From a bacterium (GTDB taxonomy: Bacteria > Bacteroidota > Bacteroidia > Bacteroidales > Muribaculaceae), in NCBI GenBank assembly GCA_004563195.1, contig SFTJ01000046.1, positions 1 through 39,465 of the forward strand: a stretch of DNA of 39,465 nucleotides, given 5' to 3'. The notes beneath the pieces are model-generated. The model searched no databases. It saw only the letters and a list, made by a program, of their open reading frames with translations, and had not been told where the DNA came from. Both the position numbers and the translations under genes were made by a program. This document shows positions 7,748 through 13,533 of the stretch, piece after piece (the stretch's first letter is position 1; each line of letters begins with the position of its first letter).

Positions 7748-8977
7748 ATGGCAGATAAAAATGTACTCGTTCGTGTTCCGAAAGTGGGAGATATTCTCTG
7801 CGTGGACGCGAATAACAAGAAGCAGTTCATCGCACTTGATACCTACGACGGCGGCACTCTTCCGGCTGGCTACACTGTTGTCGGAGTTGTTGCGTCTCGT
7901 CAGGGTAATCAGGCACTCGTCGTTCACAAGGCAAATGCAGCAAAGAAGTGGAGCGATGTGATGATCTGGACATTGTCCGGAGCAACTCTTACTGACGGAG
8001 CGTCTCACACGCAGAATTTCACTGCAAACGGAGTGACTGTTCCTATCACATGGCAGACAAGCACTCTTTCGGCATTCGCCGTTGCCGTCCAGTCCTATCT
8101 CAACGGACAAAATTTTGGCGGACACTCTTATCGCTGTATCTATGACGCTCAGAAGGATGCCGTTCTGCTCATCCACGACACTTTTAGCGAGTGGAAAGAG
8201 CCAACATTCTCCGGAGTGACTGTCACTCGTGCCATCGGCGAAGATGTGCCGCAGAATAGCACAGCGTATCGCAAGAGCGGACGCTCTATCTATTGGGGCT
8301 CAATCAATGTCCGCAGATATGTCGAATGGGCAAAGACAAGCGGCACTGTGCCGACTGCCGATGTTCCGGTGCGTATCAGCGCAGGAACGGACGCAGTGAA
8401 GCTCGTTGAGTTCCAGCAGAACGCATTCTGCGCAGATATCCGCAACGCATATTGCATAGATCCGTTAAATCCTACGGAAGACGATTACTTCCGCTATGTG
8501 GAAGCGGAGTACGCTTGCGAGTATCCATCAAATCGCGCATCAATGGCAGAAATGTATCGTGATGGCAAGGACTTCACATATCGTCTTGTCGGCAAGAAGT
8601 ATCTCGCATCTGACGGCAGTCAGAAAGAACTCTATCCTGGAGCAGAATACTGCGCAGCAGTTGAGTATGGCGCTGACGGACTCCGTAAGGGAAGCTGGTT
8701 TTTACCGAGCAAATATCAGATGGGCGGAGTATGGAGCAAGCTGACTTACGGACATGCCGGAGTCTCTCGCGCAAACGCGGATCCTATCAATCGCTCGCTG
8801 AATGCTATCGGCGGCTCTGCTATCAGTTGCGCATCGTATGCTTGGAGTTCTGCTATGTTCAGTAGCGGCCTCGCTTGGCTCTGCAGCGGCGGCGGCCTCT
8901 TCGGCGGCGGCAGCTTCTGCTACTCGTTTATGTGTGTGCCGTGCGTGCTTTTGGATCTGAGCGAAGGCGAAGACTAA
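7748..8977 (+). CDS. DGR target protein 1 (C-type-lectin-like, carries VR1)
   Basis: A 409-aa protein whose last 45 residues contain the variable region. The N-terminal part has beta-rich repeats consistent with attachment to a virion fibre. Residues about 240-409 read like the formylglycine-generating-enzyme/C-lectin fold used by DGR targets: GSWFLPSKYQM, LNAIGG, then AWSSAM leading into the variable stretch and a fixed MCVPCV end. Nearly all variable codons correspond to AAC or TAC codons in the template. It probably acts as a receptor-binding adhesin whose binding surface is rewritten by the DGR. It starts 13 bp after the fibre gene, in the late structural unit. Confidence 0.85.
   Translation: MADKNVLVRVPKVGDILCVDANNKKQFIALDTYDGGTLPAGYTVVGVVASRQGNQALVVHKANAAKKWSDVMIWTLSGATLTDGASHTQNFTANGVTVPITWQTSTLSAFAVAVQSYLNGQNFGGHSYRCIYDAQKDAVLLIHDTFSEWKEPTFSGVTVTRAIGEDVPQNSTAYRKSGRSIYWGSINVRRYVEWAKTSGTVPTADVPVRISAGTDAVKLVEFQQNAFCADIRNAYCIDPLNPTEDDYFRYVEAEYACEYPSNRASMAEMYRDGKDFTYRLVGKKYLASDGSQKELYPGAEYCAAVEYGADGLRKGSWFLPSKYQMGGVWSKLTYGHAGVSRANADPINRSLNAIGGSAISCASYAWSSAMFSSGLAWLCSGGGLFGGGSFCYSFMCVPCVLLDLSEGED
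8829..8950 (+). other. DGR variable region VR1
   Basis: Aligned without gaps to the template repeat 9505-9623, VR1 (8829-8947) differs at 28 of 119 positions and every difference lies at a template adenine. Codons that are AAC in the template have become TTC, GGC, CTC, AGC or TAC. The last 17 bases before the end (TGTGTGTGCCGTGCGTG at 8931-8947) match the template exactly and are the likely initiation-of-mutagenic-homing region. The following CTT (AAT after the template) is shared with VR2. Confidence 0.95.
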
Positions 8978-9020
8978 TTCTTAAACCTTGCAGACGGCGG
9001 TCATACTTGCTGCCGTCTGC
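8975..9020 (+). promoter_or_regulatory. VR1-proximal motif and hairpin (candidate homing element)
   Basis: TAATTCTTAAACCTT (8975-8989), beginning at the stop codon of the target gene, is followed by a perfect 9-bp inverted repeat: GCAGACGGC (8990-8998), 13-nt loop, GCCGTCTGC (9012-9020). The same motif with another hairpin of identical loop length follows VR2. In Bordetella phage BPP-1 a hairpin just downstream of the homing site aids target recognition. There is no U tract, so termination is less likely. Confidence 0.65.
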
Positions 9021-9035
9021 ATAAACATAATCAAG

Positions 9036-9434
9036 ATGAAAGTTGATAAAGCCGGAATTTATGTCGATCTCTATGAGTTACGAAAGTTGCTCAAGAGAGC
9101 GCAGTATGTGATGACGAAGACTGATAGAATAATCTACGGCACTCCAGTCCTGAAAGAGAACATTGACACGCTCGCAGACTTCGTGCGCGCATATGACTTT
9201 GAGGAAGAGCGCGACTACTACATCAGGAAGATGTGCGCTGACTTTGAAGCTCTGAAGATAGACTTGAGAATCATTGTCGAAGATAATGTCTTAAAGTGTC
9301 CGGATCCATTGAATGCGCACATGAAGCCGGAATCATTCAAGAAGCTCATCTTTGAATATGTAGCAAGAATTGATGAAGGTATAACGAAATGGCGGAATAG
9401 TTTGAAGGGCAAGACTGTTACCAAATTGAGATAG
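9036..9434 (+). CDS. avd: Avd-like accessory variability determinant
   Basis: A 132-aa protein between target and template. It is all helical and matches the Avd/S23-like four-helix bundle pattern: LYELRKLLKRAQYVMTKTDR, then IDTLADFVRAYDFEEERDYY, IRKMCADFEALKIDLRIIVE and a final basic helix ending in KWRNSLKGKTVTKLR. Avd forms a pentameric basic barrel that binds the reverse transcriptase and template RNA and is required for mutagenic homing. The start at 9036 was chosen over an upstream in-frame ATG (8988) because the latter would place the VR1 hairpin inside the coding sequence. Assignment rests on pattern and position. Confidence 0.82.
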   Translation: MKVDKAGIYVDLYELRKLLKRAQYVMTKTDRIIYGTPVLKENIDTLADFVRAYDFEEERDYYIRKMCADFEALKIDLRIIVEDNVLKCPDPLNAHMKPESFKKLIFEYVARIDEGITKWRNSLKGKTVTKLR

Positions 9435-9504
9435 CAGCAGACTGAGATGATCAAAGGAGCATCCGCCGTCATTTACGGCTACGAACAAGACAGTGATGCT
9501 TATC

Positions 9505-9626
9505 GCACATCGAATGCTTGGAGTTCTGCTATGAACAGTAGCAACAACGCTTGGAACTACAACAACAACGGCAACTTCAACAACAACAACTTCTACAACT
9601 CGTTAATGTGTGTGCCGTGCGTGAAT
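9505..9626 (+). other. DGR template repeat (TR)
   Basis: The A-rich invariant template for VR1 and VR2, with clusters of AAC codons (for example 9561-9569 and 9579-9590). It ends 14 bp before the reverse transcriptase start, the usual arrangement. It lies in frame in a 60-codon open frame (9447-9629) encoding an Asn-rich end after AWSSAM, so it is formally translatable, but its function is as template RNA. AAC and TAC codons can be randomised at A without creating stop codons. The 3' flank (AATTGA) differs from the CTT flank of the targets, fitting an IMH* versus IMH distinction. Confidence 0.95.
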
Positions 9627-9640
9627 TGATTTGAAAAAGT

Positions 9641-10927
9641 ATGGACAAAGAGAAATTCATAGAAGCATATTACACTACGCGAAAGAACAAACGGCGCAGC
9701 GCGGACTCCGTTGAGTTTGAGCTGCACTGGGAGCGTAATCTTGTGCGTCTTATGAACGGACTCGAAGATCATACCTTCACTCCTTCCGCTTATACCTTTA
9801 TTGCGACTCGTCCGCGTCCGCGCGAAGTCTTCGCTTGTGAAATGGCTCTCCGAGTCGTACATCATTACATTGATATGCGCATCCGTCCGCTCCTGGAATC
9901 AGAGATGACCGATCGCACATTCAATAATAGAGTCGGCTATGGCGCAATAGAAGCAGTGAACTGCGTCATATCGGACATATACGATGTCTCTCAGGGATTC
10001 ACAAAAGATGCTTGGATTATCAAAATGGACTTGAAAGGCTATTTTCCGAATGCGAGTCAGGAGATTGTCTTCCGCCAGCTTTCAGATCTCGTTGAAAGAC
10101 GATATAAAGGCGAAGACAAGGACTTGCTTCAGTTCATGATAATGCGCAGCGTCTTCAGTTATCCAACGAGACACTGTTATCGAAAGAGTGCGCTTGAGAA
10201 GTGGAAAGACATTCCTGATGCAAAGTCGCTCTTTAAGAAGCCGGAAGGCATCGGCGGCGCAATCGGTCATCTGATCTGGCAGAACGCGATGAACTATTAT
10301 CTTAACGATATAGATCACTGGATAATCGGCTCTCCTATCAGGAATATATCATCATCTCTCTGCGGAGCAAGTGAGTCGGAGCGTTTTGCCGATGGTCTTG
10401 GACTGCACTATGTCCGATTCGTTGACGACATACTGATAGTTACAGACAATAAAGAATGTACTCTCGTGCAAATTCAGGAGATTCGTAGGCGGCTCGCTGC
10501 GCTCGGATGTGAATTACACGACAAGAAGTTCTACTGCCAGCATTATACAAAAGGAGTTGATTTTATTGGCACTCATATTAAAATTGATAGAGTCTATGTG
10601 AATGATCGCGTCATCCGTAATATGCGCGAAGCAATTCATCAGTTCAATAGATGCGTATCAGTCAAGAAACTGGAGTCGTTCCTCGATTCAATCAACTCAT
10701 ATCTCGGAATCCTGAAAGGACGCAATGCATATGCTATTATGTGTAATCTTCTGAAGGAAGTGTCTCCGAAATGGGCGAAGTATTGCCACTTTAACGAAGC
10801 ACGGAGATGCTTCCAGGCGAACGAAGGATATAGACACACTCAGCTAATAGCTAAAAAGTACAATCTTAAATACAAAAATCATGACAACAAGAGAAAAAAT
10901 CTCAGCACTGGAGTCAAGACAGCTTGA
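9641..10927 (+). CDS. DGR reverse transcriptase
   Basis: A 428-aa group-II-intron-related reverse transcriptase. Visible motifs: catalytic motif A MDLKGYF (Asp130), FVDD (260-263) at the YxDD position, and the DGR-specific motif-4 segment as IGHLIWQ (208-214) where most DGR enzymes have IGNLTSQ-like residues; the Gln is kept and Ser is replaced by Trp. A C-terminal thumb-like region follows (LESFLDSINSYLGIL). The enzyme copies TR RNA with errors at adenines and the cDNA replaces the VRs. It lies 14 bp after the TR. The next gene overlaps its 3' end by 47 bp. Confidence 0.92.
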   Translation: MDKEKFIEAYYTTRKNKRRSADSVEFELHWERNLVRLMNGLEDHTFTPSAYTFIATRPRPREVFACEMALRVVHHYIDMRIRPLLESEMTDRTFNNRVGYGAIEAVNCVISDIYDVSQGFTKDAWIIKMDLKGYFPNASQEIVFRQLSDLVERRYKGEDKDLLQFMIMRSVFSYPTRHCYRKSALEKWKDIPDAKSLFKKPEGIGGAIGHLIWQNAMNYYLNDIDHWIIGSPIRNISSSLCGASESERFADGLGLHYVRFVDDILIVTDNKECTLVQIQEIRRRLAALGCELHDKKFYCQHYTKGVDFIGTHIKIDRVYVNDRVIRNMREAIHQFNRCVSVKKLESFLDSINSYLGILKGRNAYAIMCNLLKEVSPKWAKYCHFNEARRCFQANEGYRHTQLIAKKYNLKYKNHDNKRKNLSTGVKTA

Positions 10928-11144
10928 ACTCCGCGCAATTATGGCTGACTCCGATGCTCACGCGAGCAGATGTCAGAAACTCGGCTTATCCTTTGCCGAG
11001 AATTATCCTGATGAGCTTGATGCATATCGCAAAGCGAATGACGAGTTCAATGTACATGAGACTGAACTCGCTGAACTCTATGCGCAGCTCAAGCGAGAAG
11101 AGGAAGAAGAGCGGCATCCTGAGCCGGAAGTGTCGAATGAATAA
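10881..11144 (+). CDS. Small coiled-coil protein overlapping the RT gene
   Basis: An 87-aa acidic, helical protein whose A-rich ATG region (10881) lies inside the end of the reverse transcriptase gene, overlapping by 47 bp. Two predicted coiled-coil helices (EKISALESRQLELRAIM and ELAELYAQLKREEEEE) end in an acidic, proline-containing tail. There is no membrane segment. I do not recognise it. Position between DGR and lysis cassette gives no clear role; it could be a minor virion or lysis-module protein. Confidence 0.55.
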   Translation: MTTREKISALESRQLELRAIMADSDAHASRCQKLGLSFAENYPDELDAYRKANDEFNVHETELAELYAQLKREEEEERHPEPEVSNE

Positions 11145-11155
11145 TCCGTAGAAGT

Positions 11156-11437
11156 ATGAAACGCTTTTGGGAATGGCTAAAGAACGCAGCTCACGCAGTT
11201 ATGAGCTGGCTTCGCGCTGACGGCATCCAGCATCTTGCCGTCTCCGCTCTTATTGTTGTCGCATTCGGCTGGATCCGTCCTATGTGGATTGCTCCATTGA
11301 TTGCGCTGGCAATCGGCATTGCAAAAGAGGTCTATGACTATGTCTCCGGCAAGGGAACGGCAGAGTGGCACGACATCATCTGCGACTTACTCGGCATAGC
11401 TCTCGGAGTTCTCTTTGTATTCATCAACTCGCTATAA
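11156..11437 (+). CDS. YfiM/DUF2279-like small membrane protein, lysis module
   Basis: A 93-aa protein with an amphipathic N terminus, two hydrophobic segments (about residues 28-54 and 77-92) and between them AIGIAKEVYDYVSGKGTAEWHDI followed by ...DLLGIALG. That Glu/Asp-bearing pattern resembles the YfiM/DUF2279 family, which recurs beside holin and endolysin genes in Bacteroidota phages. It lies 9 bp upstream of the holin gene. It may assist lysis or act as a second holin; the role is inferred from context. Confidence 0.6.
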   Translation: MKRFWEWLKNAAHAVMSWLRADGIQHLAVSALIVVAFGWIRPMWIAPLIALAIGIAKEVYDYVSGKGTAEWHDIICDLLGIALGVLFVFINSL

Positions 11438-11446
11438 CATCAAGAA

Positions 11447-11923
11447 ATGACTTTCGCGGAATCTAATAGTACAAGCGCAACTGTTGCTCAGGGCAGCGTC
11501 AGCGTGCTTGCCGTGACATTTCTGCACGATACATTCACGCTCATGTTTCCATTCATCTTTGTCGCAGTTATTCTGATCGCCGTAGACTTGTTCTTCGGCA
11601 TCGCGGCAGCGCATAAACGCAACGAAGGAGTGCGGCTGAGTCGCGCTATACGAAGGACAACAAATAAGTTCGTGGAGTATGCGTGCTGGATAATACTTGC
11701 CGCGTCTCTCGCAGTTGCATTCAAGACTCCGTCTCTTAACTGGATATTCCTTGCGCTCGTAATCGGAAATGAGATGATATCAATCATCACGAACTGGCTC
11801 TTTGTGCGCGGAAAGAAAGTGTCAGGACTGCCGGAGTTCTTCTTGAAGTGGCTTGGAAACAAGGCGCATGTGGATACATCGGACATTAAAATCACTGAAT
11901 CTGATGGACAAGAACAAAAATAA
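11447..11923 (+). CDS. Phage holin (phi29/toxin-secretion holin family 4 type)
   Basis: A 158-aa protein with hydrophobic segments at about residues 38-56, 78-95 and 100-118, and the family pattern 'AVDLFFGIAAAHKRNEGVRLSRAIRRTTNKF' split by charged residues, followed by IGNEMISIITNW. The C-terminal tail is charged and cytoplasmic. This matches the phage holin 4 family (PF05105 type) typical of Bacteroidota and Firmicutes phages. It would form inner-membrane lesions that release the amidase, whose gene overlaps its end by 20 bp. Confidence 0.78.
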   Translation: MTFAESNSTSATVAQGSVSVLAVTFLHDTFTLMFPFIFVAVILIAVDLFFGIAAAHKRNEGVRLSRAIRRTTNKFVEYACWIILAASLAVAFKTPSLNWIFLALVIGNEMISIITNWLFVRGKKVSGLPEFFLKWLGNKAHVDTSDIKITESDGQEQK

Positions 11924-12518
11924 AGTAGTACTCGTTATCGAAGCCGGACATCGTAAGAACACTCCTGGCAAGTGTTCTCCGGACGGAGTCTTCAAGGAAT
12001 GGGAGTGGAACGAAGACTGCAAGAACATCATCATCAGAACTCTTGCAGCTCACGGCTGGAGAGTATTTGACGCAACTCCGAAAGGAGATGATGATTCGCT
12101 TGCATCTCGTGTTCAGATTGTCAATCGCATCTGCTCCGAACATGGGCGAGATAATGTCATATACATATCCGTCCACTGCAACGCATCCGGATCCGGAGAA
12201 AGCTGGATGAAGGCAAGACGCTGGAGTGTGTGGACTTCACGCGGAAACACGAAGTCCGACGATCTTGCGGAGTGTCTCTACGAAGCGGCTTATGCCAAGT
12301 GGGGCATCAACGCAGTCCGCTCCGATCTCTCTGATGGAGATCACGACTACGAGAGTGATTTCTATGTACTCAAGAAGTCAGCTTGCACGGCTTGTCTTAT
12401 TGAGAATTTTTTTTACGACAACAAGGACGATCTGGAATACTTGCTCAGTCCTCAATCAATATATGATTGTGCAGAAGTGGCAGTAAGTGGACTGGAGAAA
12501 TACATTGAAACGCTGTGA
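11904..12518 (+). CDS. N-acetylmuramoyl-L-alanine amidase (Amidase_3), endolysin
   Basis: A 204-aa zinc amidase of the Amidase_3 fold. Zinc ligands are His16 (IEAGHRKN), Glu32 or Glu34 (KEWEWN) and His91 (YISVHCNA); catalytic Glu167 lies in CLIENFFYDN. It would cut the amide bond between MurNAc and L-Ala in peptidoglycan. There is no signal peptide or cell-wall-binding domain, so export depends on the holin just upstream. The start at 11904 was preferred because the residues between 11853 and 11904 are shadow sequence of the holin frame. Confidence 0.88.
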   Translation: MDKNKNKVVLVIEAGHRKNTPGKCSPDGVFKEWEWNEDCKNIIIRTLAAHGWRVFDATPKGDDDSLASRVQIVNRICSEHGRDNVIYISVHCNASGSGESWMKARRWSVWTSRGNTKSDDLAECLYEAAYAKWGINAVRSDLSDGDHDYESDFYVLKKSACTACLIENFFYDNKDDLEYLLSPQSIYDCAEVAVSGLEKYIETL

Positions 12519-12524
12519 AGCGGA

Positions 12525-12622
12525 AAGACTGGATGTCAGGCTCTTTTTCATAGGTTGTTTTATTGGTTATGGATAGACTTATGGCTTGCTATTCTGCCAG
12601 TCTTACGGCAAGCCGTGAGTCT
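12525..12622 (+). ncRNA. Structured leader between amidase and spanin-like gene
   Basis: A 15-bp stem, AGACTTATGGCTTGC (12575-12589) with GCAAGCCGTGAGTCT (12608-12622), contains only two G-U pairs and ends two bases before the next start codon. Its 18-nt loop contains CCAGTCTT (12597-12604), which is complementary to AAGACTGG at 12525-12532, so a pseudoknot or a switch between two structures is possible. A 19-codon open frame (12569-12628) runs through it and overlaps the next ATG. A role in delaying translation of the last lysis gene is inferred. Confidence 0.5.
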
Positions 12623-12624
12623 TT

Positions 12625-13176
12625 ATGATGAGTATGGAAAAAATCATATCCGCAGCGCGAACGCTCTTCATAATAATAGTGGTTGTGCTGATCTCGCAGG
12701 CTGTATGCTTGCTTGTCGGTAGACGATTGAGGACTTCAGAGCCGGAGATAATCCGAGACACGACAACTTTGACGCTTGTCGTTCACGACACGATTGAAGT
12801 TGTGAAGTGGAAGGAGCGTGTCCGCGTAGATACACTTCTTCTTGCAGTTGTCAAGGATTCTTTGACTACTGACACGGACACGACTGTTTCCAACAAGGAA
12901 AATGTCGCAGATTCTGCTCTTGTTGCCGTACCTATCTCGCAAGTGACATGCGAGGGAGAGAATTATACGGCAGTCATTGAAGGCTTCCATCCGCGACTTG
13001 TCAGCATTGACATCATCCAGCAGACGAAGTATATTGAAACATCGAAGACGATTCCGCCAAAGAAGTGGAGCTTCGGATTAACTCTCGGAGCATCTGCCGG
13101 AGTCTTCTACACTCCGAAAGGCATTCAGCCTGGTGCCGGACTCGGCGCAACGCTCGGAGTGACTTATCACTTCTGA
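12625..13176 (+). CDS. DUF6808-like, possible spanin-type lysis protein
   Basis: A 183-aa protein with an N-terminal signal-anchor (residues about 8-32), a Thr/Val/Asp-rich periplasmic part with repeated DT motifs (RDTTTLTLVVHDTIEV), and a C-terminal segment of alternating hydrophobics and glycines ending in Phe (LGASAGVFY... TLGVTYHF), as in outer-membrane strands. Such proteins follow endolysins in Bacteroidota phages and have been labelled DUF6808. An inner-membrane anchor joined to an outer-membrane-like end suggests a one-piece spanin linking both membranes; that is inference. A 9-bp hairpin follows at 13183. Confidence 0.6.
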   Translation: MMSMEKIISAARTLFIIIVVVLISQAVCLLVGRRLRTSEPEIIRDTTTLTLVVHDTIEVVKWKERVRVDTLLLAVVKDSLTTDTDTTVSNKENVADSALVAVPISQVTCEGENYTAVIEGFHPRLVSIDIIQQTKYIETSKTIPPKKWSFGLTLGASAGVFYTPKGIQPGAGLGATLGVTYHF

Positions 13177-13182
13177 GTAGAA

Positions 13183-13206
13183 CATTTTCGTAATCTCACG
13201 AAAATG
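13183..13206 (+). terminator. Hairpin after the lysis cassette
   Basis: CATTTTCGT (13183-13191) and ACGAAAATG (13198-13206) form a perfect 9-bp inverted repeat with a 6-nt loop, seven bases after the lysis-cassette stop codon. The arms are A/T rich and no U tract follows, so it is a weak terminator or a regulatory palindrome. It overlaps the -33 region of the promoter whose -7 box is at 13209. Confidence 0.45.
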
Positions 13207-13208
13207 AT

Positions 13209-13261
13209 TACATTTGCAGTCCTATCCGATTAGTCTGAGGAAGATGCTTACAGCATAAGCA
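13209..13261 (+). promoter_or_regulatory. Promoter box and 17-bp operator-like element upstream of integrase
   Basis: TACATTTG (13209-13216) matches TAnnTTTG. A perfect copy of the 17-bp inverted repeat, TGCTTA-cagca-TAAGCA, lies downstream at 13245-13261, inside the predicted transcript. Transcription would start near 13223, some 310 bases before the integrase start. Confidence 0.55.
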
Positions 13262-13445
13262 AATCAAGCATATTTGTTGCTAATTTGTTGCTCACGAATA
13301 CCTATGCCGAGTATAACGAAGTGAATATCAGTACAATATGCTAAATTAGACAAGAACTGCCACGGAAAGAGCTAATTCAGCATGCTCCGACATATTAAAA
13401 CAAACGCTGACAAATGCGAGATTCACACTCCGTTTGTCAGTTTTT
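13223..13445 (+). ncRNA. Candidate non-coding RNA or attP region
   Basis: This is most of the only intergenic stretch longer than 300 bases (13177-13533). It has no open frame longer than a few codons. It lies between a promoter box (13209) and a terminator-like hairpin (13407-13445). Inside are the 17-bp element, two TTTGTTGC repeats spaced 11 bp (13273, 13284), and a near-perfect 12-bp inverted repeat (13338-13349 with 13372-13383, one mismatch). A short structured RNA of about 220 nt would fit. So would the phage attachment site with integrase arm-binding repeats, since the integrase lies just downstream. Confidence 0.4.
13407..13445 (+). terminator. Rho-independent terminator upstream of integrase
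   Basis: CTGACAAA (13407-13414) pairs with TTTGTCAG (13433-13440), an inner GAG/CTC pairing is possible, and TTTTT follows directly. It would end transcripts from the lysis region or from the 13209 promoter before integrase. Confidence 0.65.
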
Positions 13446-13463
13446 GTTTGCAGATGCTGAAAT

Positions 13464-13514
13464 TTTGTTGTTAATTTGTTGCTCGCTCGGCTTTCGAGCA
13501 ACAAAAGCAACAAA
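13464..13514 (+). repeat. TTTGTTGC repeats and 11-bp inverted repeat before integrase
   Basis: TTTGTTGT/C occurs at 13464 and 13475 with the same 11-bp spacing as the pair at 13273/13284, and in inverted orientation as GCAACAAA at 13498 and 13507. The central copies form a perfect 11-bp inverted repeat, TTTGTTGCTCG (13475-13485) with CGAGCAACAAA (13495-13505) and a 9-nt loop. Ordered direct and inverted short repeats beside int are typical of arm-type integrase sites or an autoregulatory operator. The hairpin could also occlude the integrase mRNA leader. Confidence 0.5.
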
Positions 13515-13533
13515 ATCCGAAACAAATGCTGCT

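Noticed and set aside
12519..12624. tRNA gene between amidase and the spanin-like gene
   Set aside because: The stems do not give a cloverleaf, and no TTCRA arm or CCA-adjacent acceptor stem is present.
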